NCBI GenBank assembly: GCA_947359465.1
Contig: OX375881.1
Location: 118,602,738 to 118,666,737 of the forward strand
DNA from: Metellina segmentata
Lineage: Eukaryota > Arthropoda > Arachnida > Araneae > Tetragnathidae
Direction of reading: 5' to 3'
Length of the DNA: 64,000 bases
The translations under genes were made by a program, and so were the position numbers. The notes beneath the pieces are model-generated. The model worked only from the letters and a program-made list of their open reading frames with translations, searched no databases and had not been told where the DNA came from. The stretch's first letter is position 1. Each line of letters begins with the position of its first letter. This document shows, in pieces, positions 53,836 through 64,000 of the stretch.

Positions 53836-54200
53836 CCTGGTTCAAATCCGGGTCCGGGCATGGATGTTTGTAAGCGTATGGTGTAGAGGCGGCTGGTGCA
53901 CCTTAAATCTGTCGTGGTCGAAAGTCTTCACGTTGGGTTGGTGTGGAAGTTTGGAGAGTGGGGTGCCAGCTCAGATGTTGCTTTGTCATCAGACCGTGGT
54001 TCAAAATTACGAGGTGTTGTCTTCCGTTCTCTCCCTTAAGGGACTGATCCCAGACCGTCCTCGTATTACCTTGCGTTTGGCGCAGTATGTCCGCTTTTGG
54101 ACCTTGCGCCATAAAACCCCAAAATCCAATCCCAGACCGTCGTCAACAGCCCGTTGTGTTGCTCTAGTACGACGTTAACTAAAATTACCGTTACCGTCTC
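53836..54200 (+). repeat. SINE (second subfamily), right arm with inserted tail module
   Basis: Head GGTTCAAATCCGGGTCCGGG (B-box-like) to CTAGTACGACGTTAACTAAA. Between two copies of ATCCCAGACCGTC it contains a 54065-54120 module with TTTGGCGCAGTATGTCCGCT and CTTGCGCCATAAAACCCC, the tail repeat seen at 4.1 and 6.7 kb. Confidence 0.8.
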
Positions 54201-54606
54201 AACGATAAACCTGGCACAAAACCTGGTGTCATTAAAGCTTGTAAAGTTTTGCGAAGGAAAAATTTATTGTCCTAGAAAAACAAGGTTTTTTAATAGAAAT
54301 GACTTCAATTGTAAATTAGAACTAATAATCATTAAAGCTTGATTCTTAAGTAATAATCTCTTTTGGTACGAAAAAAAAATCACAAAGTCGCATTGAAATT
54401 CATAGGAATTTGCACAAAATGTCTTTTAAATATTTTTCATGTTTTGTTTGTGTTTGAAACCGTAGATTTAATGACGAATTCTTTGAGAAGAAATACAAGT
54501 TTGCATTTTTATTTCAAGTGGAGCAATTTTGTTTGTTTTTAGCCACTTTTTGCACACATAATTAAGAAAATAGGTAGCTAAAATTTAATTTGCGCGGAAT
54601 CGATCC
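54201..54606. other. Intergenic, no feature seen
   Basis: AT-rich spacer between two SINEs. Confidence 0.45.
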
Positions 54607-54905
54607 CAAAGGGAAAGGTAATTTGGTAATTTTTTTAGTTAACGTCGTACTAGAGCAACACAACGGGCTATTGACGACGGTCAGGGATCAGTCCCTTAAG
54701 GGAAAGATCCGAGGACAACACCTCGTAATTTTGAACCACGGTCAGATGACGAAGCAACACCTGAGCTGGAAACCCACTCTCCAAACTTCCACGCCAACCC
54801 AACGTGAGGACTTTCGGCCACGACAGATTTAAGGTGCACCAGCTGCCTCTACACCATACGTTTACAAACATCCATGCCCGGGCCCGGATTCGAACCAGGA
54901 ACCAG
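54607..54905 (-). repeat. Full-length SINE, second subfamily
   Basis: Best copy of this subfamily. Antisense starts with the tRNA-like GGTTCCTGGTTCGAATCCGG and ends CTAGTACGACGTTAACTAAA then AAATTACC. The sharp B box suggests a fairly young copy. Confidence 0.85.
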
Positions 54906-56047
54906 CATTTAAGATAAATATCTCAGTCTCTTCTTCTGAGTCAACCGAGGTCACACAGTTGTCAACGTAAAAGGAAGTACGCAATTTCTCAGCAACAGTT
55001 TCGGAAGAGGATTCGCTTTGCATAAGATGAAAATTTATCACAGCTCCTAGCAAACAGGGGACTGCAGTTCAGGCCGAAAACTACTCGGCAGTGACCAAAT
55101 TCTCTAATTTCTTGTTAGGAAGTCTTCCACCAGAGGAATCTCAGAAAGTCGCGATCATTGTCATTGATTAATATTTGTAGGAATGCCTTTTTTTATATCA
55201 GAGATAATTCCTATCTTATTTTCTCTAAACTTAAACAAGATTGTGGGTACAAGTGCGAGCAAATTTGGACCTTTTGCCAAGCAATCATTCAAGGAAAATG
55301 AGTCTTTCTGCTTACAAGAGGCATCGAAAACCGGTCTCACGGACGTAGTGGAGTTGTCTTTGAATACTGCTCGATGAGACAAATAGTGTACACCCTTTTC
55401 TTGTTTACTCTCTGGCACTTCCTCTATCATACCTAACTGCAACCATTCCAGAAAAACGGCATTATAATCATCAAAGCGTTCTCCGGATCTGAACCTCTTT
55501 GTGGTTGACACTAATCTCTTCTCAACTACATCTCTGTAGCTTGGTAAGTTTCCTGGATCATTCACCCAAGGCAAGCTAACTTCATATCTCCCTTCTTCAT
55601 TTTTTCTCAAAGTCTTGTGAAAGTGATTTAATACTGCCTTTTCTATTTCTTCTATAGGTTGAATTTCACATGAATCTGTTATGCCTATGGCTTCCAGCTT
55701 CCACAAGTTCTCTAGACGATCGGCGTGTATTAGCATGGAGGTCACGATCGAGGATGCATTTTCCTGTCACCACTGTCTAATTTACGGAGTTCTCCTGTTC
55801 GAACTTGTCCAGCTATGTCTGCTCCGAGAAGAATTTCTATAGGTAGATCGCCTTTTCCCACATCTGTGACTACAATATGCATTCGATTCATCTCTGAACA
55901 AAGTTCTGGGGGTAATCTTTCCCCGTGGTCATAAATTTTATGTTGCTTCAATAGCAGGGCTGTAGTGGAGGGTATACGGCGGTATACCCTCTGGTATTTC
56001 CAGCAAATTCCGTATACCCTCTGCTTTTTCTTAAAAACTACGTACAC
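54906..56047 (-). pseudogene. BEL/Pao-type retrotransposon pol remnant
   Basis: Antisense order: a protease-region end with LPIEILLGADIAGQV (56047-55742), a connector LENLWKLEAIGITDSCEIQP with GRYEVSLPW, and reverse transcriptase motifs AVFKDNSTTSVRPVFDAS, FSLNDCLAKGPNLL and IGIISDIKK (55745-55161). Further on come CRVVFGLNCSP and YVDNCVTSVD (the YVDD-box region, about 54950). These are BEL/Pao hallmarks. Frameshifts, a stop and a small gap before the YVDD box show it is dead. A SINE truncates it at 54905. Confidence 0.85.
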
Positions 56048-56885
56048 GCTTTGCTTTTCCTAGAAAGCAAAGCGTGAAACATCACGTGAAACGCAGATAG
56101 CTGTAGAAGCAAAAGAAAAGTGTCTATTTCAAGATATCACCTTGGTACATAATTCAAAAATCGTACCTATTAATCAAAAGCAATTCATTCAAAGTATTGT
56201 CGATAGAATGAGAAAATTCCAGATTTTGTTCTGATGTTAATGAAGAAAATTGTCAACTTTTGTAGGATATATCCATGTTTGATCCAGAAAATATAAATAC
56301 AGGAGATATTCGCCATAGAGGAAAAGAGGTAAAAAGGATCTTTCAACGTTTTGGTATAGATGAAATGTGCACTATTCGGGTTTTGAGGGACCAATGAAAA
56401 TGCCCAAGTTGTTCCAGAAAAAATAAAGCCTCTTTTAAACACAATTGAAATGTTACCATGTTCCACGGTCGATGCAAGAGCGGGTTTAGTATAATAAATA
56501 ATAAGGTGTAAGATATTTTAGATCATCTTTATTGATTTCAGATGTTTATGAATGCAAATAAACCACTTATAGAACACTTTCAACCGGAAAAAATTTGTAA
56601 ATTTTTGGTTGGCCAATCATTGCTTTTCAGTAGACAATTGATCATGAGTATGCGCTATAAAAAGAGACACAGAGACAAGCAGTTTGGAAAATATTTTAAT
56701 GAAAATGATAGAGGTAGGCCTTAAAATTTGTTTTTAAATATTACATCCTACTTATATGTGTTTAATTATTTTTCTCTTAACATTTCCTGTAAATATTTTA
56801 TGTCATAGTTAAATATTAATATTGTGCTATTTATCAAATTTGAATATCACTCGATGCTAGTCTGCATATTTTGCTTCGCATAAAT
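55950..56885 (+). repeat. Dispersed repeat, related to 44880-45310
   Basis: Starts CAGGGCTGTAGTGGAGGGTA and ends CACTCGATGCTAGTCTGCAT. It overlaps the low-complexity edge of the BEL/Pao remnant near 56000. Confidence 0.6.
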
Positions 56886-56886
56886 A

Positions 56887-57060
56887 TTGGGTCATCCGGA
56901 AAGTTCTGCGCGTTTTTTTTTTAAAGATAAATACCAACGAAGCAGTACAAAATCATAAAAAAGTTTTATTGAATCACATAAGCTCCATTTTGTTCTTTGA
57001 CTTTTTGCCTTCTTTCTGGCAGCTGGAAAATTCTTTTTTTGAATAAATGTTCTGGTTCGG
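56887..57060 (-). mobile_element. mariner element 3' end
   Basis: The low end is TTGGGTCATCCGGAAAGTTC, a mariner-type terminus. Antisense protein ends FQLPERRQKVKEQNGAYVIQ and a stop, the classic mariner C-terminus. Confidence 0.75.
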
Positions 57061-58317
57061 GTGTGTATTGGGTGTTGATGGATGAAGACAAGAACAAGTC
57101 AGGTTCAAAACAATAACGATATATTCTATGATTGAGCATACAGCTTTAGGCTCTTAAGCCTAATTAAAAGAGACATTGAACGAACATGTTGATGAGAGCT
57201 TTGCAGCTGATGACTTCGCTCTTTTTCTCCACTACTCTACTCTGCTCTAGAGATGGGCGATCCGCTCAGGAGCTGACTCAAAGAGCTAGCTCTCTTGACG
57301 GAGTGAGTGAGCGTTGATTCGTTAAAAAAGAGCTGTAGCTCTTTTTTAACCAATCAGGGCTCAAGAGCGGTAACTCTTTTTTAACGAATCAGCGCTTCCG
57401 CATGCGATCACCAGATGAGTGATTCTTTTGGGAGTTGATTATTTTCGAGAGCTGGCTCTTTCGAAGAATCATTTCCGCATTCGATCTTTTGCGCTCGCTG
57501 ATTCTTTTGGGAGTTAACTCTTTTCGAGGGCTGGCTCTTTTCGAGAACTGACTCTTTTCGATAACATTCGCTCTCGAAGAGTCAATTCCGCATACGCTCT
57601 TTGGCGCTCCCCAGCTTTTTGTTACTTTTTTGAAGTTTCAAATTTTTAAATATCTATGTATTATCAAATCATAAATGTTATTATTTTTATTTTTATTCCA
57701 TTTTAGGTTGAAAGGGCGTTTTAACGGCTTAAGTCATACCACACCTTTTAGCACTAATTAAAACTAGTTATAAGATTGTTATTGAAACATATTCTAACAA
57801 TTATTATATTATTTAACTTAACATTAATCTAATAATAATAATAATAATAATAAAACCTCGATATCTCGGGTGTGATATCAATTATAAAGCTACACAAAAT
57901 TAAATTAAACGTAACTTGTTTTTATTGCATTGCCTTCACAAAGCAAGGCATTTTGAAAAAGTTTTATTAAAAGACAGGGAAGGGATTTGGATTTCGAAAA
58001 TCTTTGGGATAACGAATATTCGAGGGTATATTATACCTATATCTTAAAATAAATAGTTAAAAATCTTAAGTATTTAAATAAATTATTAATATTTTTATTA
58101 TTTTATTTCAAAATATCATTTAAATTATCAGAAAGTCTCATTTGGTCCCTAAGTGGTTTTAGCCCAGGACATTCTAAAAGGAGGTGTTTTACGGAAAAAC
58201 GGTATCGTTAAACTTTAAAACTCACAATGCGGACAGAATTAAAGGTTCCCCAAACAAAAATTTCCCATAAATATTTTGACTTTATCCAGAGTTTTTGAAT
58301 TTCTAAATTTTGTTCCC

Positions 58318-58548
58318 TTGCTATTGACGGCGGGCCGGGATCAATCCCCTAAGGGAAAGATCCGAGAACAACACCTTGTGATTTTGAACCATGGTCAGAT
58401 GACGTGACAACACCTGAGCTGGAACCCTCTCTCCAAACTTCCACACCAACCCAACGTGAGGACTTTCGGCCACGACAGATTTAAGGTGCACCAGCCGCCT
58501 CTCACCAAATGGTCACGAACATCCATCACCGAACCAGGAACCTTCCGA
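58318..58548 (-). repeat. SINE, second subfamily
   Basis: Inverse body with CCGGGATCAATCCCCTAAGG, GATTTTGAACCATGGTCAG and CCACGACAGATTTAAGG. It runs into the microsatellite at its 5' (head) side. Confidence 0.78.
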
Positions 58549-58565
58549 TCTATACATACATATAT

Positions 58566-58745
<180 letters not shown>

Positions 58746-59261
58746 AAATTTAGATTTTGCCAGGTTTATGGTCTTTTAATGGCCAATTCCGGCGTTTTCC
58801 ATACCTACTTCCTGTTTTCCCGCCTTCTTTTGACTTTTGGAAAGTCAAATAAGTACTTTATCCAATTAAATCGATAACTTTTTTGGAATTTTTGGTCAAA
58901 AATGACATTTTAACGTGTTTGGATACTTTTATTGCTATTTCTGTAATGTCTTTGGGTTCATGATGGGATTTACAAAAAAATATTGTCCTCAGAAGTAATT
59001 TATTCTTTATGGACAATTTTAAAGTTATAAGAGTTGACATGGTTTTGGGCCATCAATTAAAGTTTACAGCTTAGCAACCGTATGCTGCAATGTCTTTCGT
59101 CCTCAGGCCACATCTTCCTCCATTTGTTGATTTTAGAGGCAAACTGCGCAATTGCTGGATGAGTGAGTGCTGCGTGGGTGTTCAAGCACGCTTGACGCCT
59201 CTTCGTCTGGCGCTCACCTGACAACGAGGGATGTTCGATGGCCCAAACATATTATATACCA

Positions 59262-59840
59262 TTGAGTGGCTAGCCCAGCGTTGTCCGTAATACAAGGTAT
59301 TAATCTGGTGTAAAATTTTCCGCAGATTTCAAATCTGTTGAAGATATATTCAATTAAAAATTTATTTATTTAAAGAAAATAATATTGTTAGGTATCAATC
59401 TAAACTGTAATTTCCGCAGATTTCAAATCCGATGAAATTTTTACTCCATCTTTAACGGTCTAGGAGATAGAAAAAAGATTTTTGACCTCAGTTAAAAGAT
59501 TTATCGTCTGGCTGGGAAATCAATCGCGCAAAATCAAAGCGGAAGCTAAACAATAATTTTCTACGTGTTCTGCGTATGAAAAAAACTTGGCATGATTCCT
59601 AACCCTGACTGCAAGGTCGCATGAGTAGAAAACGTTCTCCGCGGTTGAAAAATCGATGGAGAGTAAAATTATGAAATTCCTTTAAAAATCTTCTAGATTG
59701 AATTTTAAAATTCGCCGTGACCCAAAAATTGCAAATAATTCGGACTACCTATGTGCCAAATCTCGTTGTTGCAAGTGCCATAGAATCGTCGGGATTTTGC
59801 GGCCCCAAACAAACACTTTATTTTATAATAGTACAGACAT
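59262..59840 (-). mobile_element. Helitron copy, inverted
   Basis: Antisense begins near TACTATTATAAAATAAAGTG and shares GGCCGCAAAATCCCGACGAT, ATCTCCTAGACCGTTAAAG and GACAACGCTGGGCTAGCCA with 12148-12681, so it spans 5' to 3' ends. The terminal stem is eroded. Confidence 0.6.
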
Positions 59841-60330
59841 CTCGATATGTTATATACATTATTATACATCTGAAAGGAGCGGTGAGTCATGAAAAAGAGC
59901 TAGCTCTTTTTAGTGAGCGAGCGGTTCCGATCCGATCCCTGAAAAGAATCATTTTTCCCATCACTACTCTGCTCTGCTCGTTGCACCTGCGCTCCGTCTT
60001 ATGTACTCCGTGGCGCTGGCATCGCTGCGAGTGTCGCCACTGTTCAGGTGGTTTGGTGGATAGGGGTTCGAGTATGTTACACTCGTCCATCCTGACTGGT
60101 TGGTCCGCCGACCTTTGCTGTGAATTGAGGATCTGAAAAATAATCAAAAGAAAAAGACAGAAAAGGGAAAAACAAATATTTACAAAATCTTCCTTGCAGG
60201 ACACAAAACGTTTTCTGAAATTCTTCATTCAGGAAAAGTTCACTTCAAATTGTTCATTCAGGAAAAGTTCACTTAAAGTGAGAGAAAGAGAAAAAAAACA
60301 CAAAAAACAACCAAGTCTTCTCCCAAGGTT

Positions 60331-60780
60331 TCATAAAGTCTGCACTGGTTGAAGTAACACGTGGACCTTCGTGGATTCCCAATTTTTTACATAATATCTG
60401 TCATTAGGTCTAACTTTCACCACTTGGTATGGTCCGAAGAACCGTGGTCGGAGCTTTAGTCCGACTCTAAATTGGGTTCGCTTGATAGCAACTTTGTCGC
60501 CTACACAATATGTTTGTGCTGGTTTTCGTCGCTTGTCGAATTGTTGTTTACTTTGTTGCTGCATTTTCAAAATATTAGCCTTAGCTTCCTCACGTATTTG
60601 TTGGACATTTTGTAGTGATATCTGTATATATTCATCTTGAAGTGCTTCCTTAATTTTAATGTCATCCTTGTTTTTCATTTTAATTCCCGTCAAAAGTTCA
60701 AATGGGGTGTATTTGGTTGATGTTGATGACTCGTTGCACTGCGGATTTGTGCTTGAACCATTTGGTTGGGGTTTCAGTTG
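60331..60780 (-). pseudogene. Gypsy-type retrotransposon integrase C-terminal fragment
   Basis: Antisense begins PQCNESSTSTKYTPFELLTG, the end of the integrase core. It continues with a Lys/Gln-rich helix (NVQQIREEAKANILKMQQQS) and the chromodomain-like C-terminal module YCVGDKVAIKRTQFRVGLKL RPRFFGPYQVVKV. The stretch from 60693 is open to a stop at 60331. The catalytic residues and all upstream domains are absent. Confidence 0.82.
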
Positions 60781-60794
60781 AAAGTTTCGTTAAA

Positions 60795-61015
60795 ACTGAC
60801 ATAATTGTCGCACGAAGCTTGTTTACGCATGCTCTCCCTCAGTAGTGAAGAATTAGCCGATAGACGGCGCTGGTCCTATTTTTGTATATTCCGTTGCGGC
60901 CACGCCTGTGCCGCGAGTTGTATTCTCACTGCGTGTGGAGAACAGTAAAGTTTTATACAGTCCACTTGCTTTTGTGTTGTGTTTCTGAGCTTTGTGATGT
61001 GTGTGTAACCATTTT
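60795..61015 (+). mobile_element. Possible LTR in plus orientation
   Basis: TGTCGCACGAAGCTTG near 60806, a GC-rich middle, AGAACAGTAAAGTTTTATAC, T/G-rich sequence and a following TTTTTTGGTCCTCCTACCCG resemble an LTR plus leader. No second copy is in the window, so this is tentative. Confidence 0.3.
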
Positions 61016-61774
61016 TTGGTCCTCCTACCCGTGAGGAAATTCAGTGATCTGTGGATTGAGTATTTTCGATTCGGAATTGTGCGATTCTACATAAATTGTG
61101 ATGCGGAACATCGGATTTCGTTGCGTCCTCAGTGAATTGTGATACTTTCGAATGCATGATCTGAAGTAATTTAGTGACTCGGATATCGAACTTTGAGGTA
61201 AAATAGTTGAATTGCTGTGCTAGTTAGTGTAAAAATTGTGATTGAAGTTGGTTTTTCAAGTGTGGGTTAGTTTGAATTGGTTATATGGTAGTCTTGTTTC
61301 GTTTTGTATTGTTGTGTTTTTTTATTCGGTGGTATTTGTTGAGTTTAAATTTAGAGGTGCTTAATGTGAATGTGTCTTATATTTTGAATAGTTTTGGAAA
61401 TTAATTTCAATAATGGCGGTCAAATTGAACTTAAAAAAGGATGAGCTAATAGGGAATATGCACTATGTCACAAAAGGTCCTAAAATGGTACTTTTTTTAC
61501 AAATTCGATCATGAACAATCCGAAAATCAACTTTAAAAATCTCAAAAAAGTTTAATTTAAACGTAATAAGCGATTAAAAAACGCGTTGAAGTCACGTGAC
61601 TGAAAACGGGGTGGAGCTTGGTGTGACGTCATAGTTCATGAAATCTCTCGCTACATTCGCCGGCTGCATGTTATTTCAGGTTGCCTTAATTGATTTCACG
61701 ATAATTTTATTTGTTAAATAATTGCGTTGAATTATCGTCCGCACATTATTATTTTAAAGATTTCTTCTCTAAAA
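61016..61774. other. Upstream region of the YqaJ-domain gene
   Basis: T/G-rich sequence, then CACGTGACTG at 61593 and GTGACGTCATAG at 61622, which resemble E-box and CRE sites. A promoter here is inference from position. The 61412 ATG opens only a short frame. Confidence 0.3.
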
Positions 61775-64000
61775 ATGACGACTGTAGAACAAGGTTTTGT
61801 AAAAGGCCAGTCGGATAATCTACCTAATTGGATGGTATATCCATGGTTTTTTTTTCTGGGAAACCATCCATATTTTATGGGAGTAGAAATAAAAGGCGTA
61901 AAAACTAAGAGGTAAGATATTTTATACAATATATGTATTTCTTTAAAAAAATGTATTTTTATATCGCTTAAAAAGAATAGTGCTATTATCAAAAAGTTGT
62001 ACTCAGGAAAATAGAATATTAATAGTTCTTTTTCTTAAAATAAGTAACACAATTCATACTGAAACAGATTTTTTTTTATAGATAATTAGAATAGTATATC
62101 AAGTAAGAGCTTTTTTTAGGGAAATAATTTAAAAGTAGATTAAAATTGTAGGGGTATCAAAATAATGAATTTCGAATTATATGTATATTTTTTACTTATT
62201 AGATTAGGACGTGAGAATTATGGAGATAATGCCATAGGTTATGTTCAGGTAAAAAGAGAAGGAAACATATGCACAGTCAAAGCTAAAGTTACTCCGGAGA
62301 ACAGCATACATAAGAAAGCCTATTCTGTATCTTTAGTTTGTGACGAGCAAGAGGATGAAATTATATCATTTAAATATGAGGATTGTGTAGCTTCTTCGGG
62401 TAATAAAAATTACTTCTTGATCTACCTGAAATCCTTTATAAATACAACCAGAAAGTATTTATTCATAGTTACTGTTGTATTTTTTAGATCTTTAAACCAA
62501 TACCATCTAATTTAAATTCATTAACATCGATATTTTACCTTGTACATGTAAATAAAATAGGTTTTTTATTTTGAAATATTAAAGCCACAAAAGAGAAACT
62601 TCTTAGCATACAGGTAAATGTACACTTATTCGTAAAATTCAAGTAATTACAGCAAAAAAATATTCTTGGAACATTTTCTTACTAATTTTCACAGCATACA
62701 GTGGATTGAAGTACAGAACATTAGATTATAGTTCCATATTCTCCTTGTATATTGATTTAATTATAGATTTTCTCATGCTTTTTTTCATTAAAAAATTAAA
62801 GTTAATAAAATTTTCTACATTATATACTACATTGATAGGTAAAACAACATGTATCCCAAGGTACAACAGCATGTATCCCAAGGTTGGCAACACCCTAATT
62901 AATCTTGGGACATTTGCATCGATTAAAAAAAACAATTTATTAAACAGTTAGTGTTCAAGATAGGTACAAATAAATAAAAAATGGCAAATTCTTCCAAAAG
63001 TAATGAATGTAAATAGTTGATGGAAAAAAAACTGCAGCTACATTATAGCCTCAGGAAAAATATTTGTTTAAAACTATCCCAAGATACGACACCTTCCCCT
63101 ATAATAAAAACATTGTCACTGTATTCTTAAAAAGTTAATTTTTGCACTTAAGTTCAGAATTAAATTTATAACAACTACTATTATTCAATTTTTAGGTGGT
63201 TGTAAGCATGTAATAGCATTATTGACATGGATACATCGTAGGAGTGAGGATCCATCCTTGACATCAACAGAGTGCTACTGGAGAAAATCTAAACTTTCAA
63301 AAGTAGGAATTCAGATAAATTTATTAAAAGCCAAGGAGATTGGGAAAAAAAGATCAGCGCAGAGTGTAAATTTAAATTCTGATGCTGATATTTTTTCACT
63401 TGTGAAAGAAGAATGCTTAAAGCGTGACTGTGAAGATACAGTTTCATCTAAATATTGGATAGGTGCTAGTGCTGTTGAAAAATTATCATTGCAGTACCTT
63501 TTCTGTGAATTTTTTCAAAAAGAAGTAGGACAAACAGCAGAAGACTTTCTGCAATTTTGTTCATCTAATGTTTATGATGAAAATTGTGAAAGGGCCTACA
63601 GAGAAACAATGGGGCAAGGAAAAAATATTTTATGGTATGAGCTACGATATGCCCGTATAACTGCCTCTAGGGTGCACGAAGCTTCTCGTTGCAAAACATA
63701 CGAAGGTGTCTTGGTGGAGACAATTTTAGGAGCTTATCCTCTAAAGGACAACACAGCAATGCAGAGAGGCCTGGAACTGGAAGAAGCTGTTCGGAAACAG
63801 CTTGAAAGAGATCAAAATATAAAACTTTTCACTTGTGGCCTAATGATCTCTTCTAAATGCCCAGTGATGGGAGTATCAGCAGATGCCATTAATGAAGAGT
63901 TTGTTGTAGAAATTAAATGTCCAATGTCAGGAAAAAATATCAAGAACTATGTGAATAATGGCACTATAAGAGACAAATATATGGCACAGATTCAACTGCA
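61775..64000 (+). CDS. SWIM-like zinc motif plus YqaJ-type nuclease domain protein, 3'-incomplete
   Basis: Three exons, 61775-61911, 62203-62399 and 63196-64000 (runs off the window), have consensus splice sites (AG|GTAAGA, TTATTAG|A, GG|GTAATA, TTTTTAG|G) and join without a frame break into 379 residues. A compact SWIM-like zinc motif closes across the second junction: DCVASSG-GCKHVIALL, residues 105-120. Residues 255-379 match the YqaJ/lambda-exonuclease nuclease fold: WYELRYARITASRVHEAS (Arg265, Ser269), QRGLELEEAV (Glu305, Glu307), VSADAI (Asp341), EIKCP (Glu350, Lys352) and YMAQIQL (Gln376). In this fold D...ExK is the metal-binding active site. Similar proteins occur in many copies in some invertebrates and may be transposon-linked or domesticated. 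The frame here is intact, unlike the surrounding debris. I do not know its biological role. Confidence 0.78.

Noticed and set aside
61412..61500. ATG opening MAVKLNLKKDELIGNMHYVT
   Set aside because: The frame closes after about 30 codons and has no donor joining it in phase to 62203; treated as upstream region.

Overview
This window comes from a large, AT-rich, repeat-dense animal genome. It has spliced genes with long introns, tRNA-derived SINEs and many kinds of DNA transposon and retrotransposon. The mix of SINEs, hAT, Tc1/mariner, piggyBac, pogo, Helitron, Jockey and BEL/Pao remnants fits an arthropod, possibly a chelicerate. That placement is inference: no marker gene fixes the species.

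Layout. From before 1.7 kb to about 25.9 kb lies the 3' two-thirds of one plus-strand host gene, the orthologue of ZC3H18, a nuclear CCCH zinc-finger protein of mRNA processing and decay. I could assemble twelve exons in a continuous reading frame, ending in the conserved C-terminal helix and a poly(A) signal. One coding exon is present twice (13061-13141 and 15936-16022). Both copies are open, both keep splice sites and both have lengths divisible by three, so they are candidate alternative exons. The introns are full of transposons: two related hAT-like elements, a Helitron, a TA-flanked MITE, an internally deleted Tc1 element and several SINEs.

From 26 to 37 kb is a transposon graveyard: SINEs, a nearly full-length hAT element with a perfect 8-bp target duplication (29589-32512), a 66-bp tandem array, and a Jockey fragment joined to a truncated piggyBac element. 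At 38.1-38.7 kb on the minus strand is the second host gene, MEAF6 (Eaf6), a histone acetyltransferase complex subunit, whose conserved coding region lies in a single exon. From 41 to 61 kb there are a third hAT-like element (41020-43559), Helitron pieces, hairpin-chain repeats, a pogo/Tigger-type MITE, inverted SINEs, a broken BEL/Pao polyprotein, and a nested stack in which an LTR is split by a hAT-type element that itself carries a SINE and a (TG)62 microsatellite. From 61.8 kb to the window end runs the 5' part of an apparently intact spliced gene, with a SWIM-like zinc motif and a YqaJ/lambda-exonuclease-type nuclease domain.

The two recognised host genes have nuclear roles (RNA processing, chromatin acetylation) but nothing in the sequence links them functionally. 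The rest is best read as independent mobile-element insertions, several of them nested.
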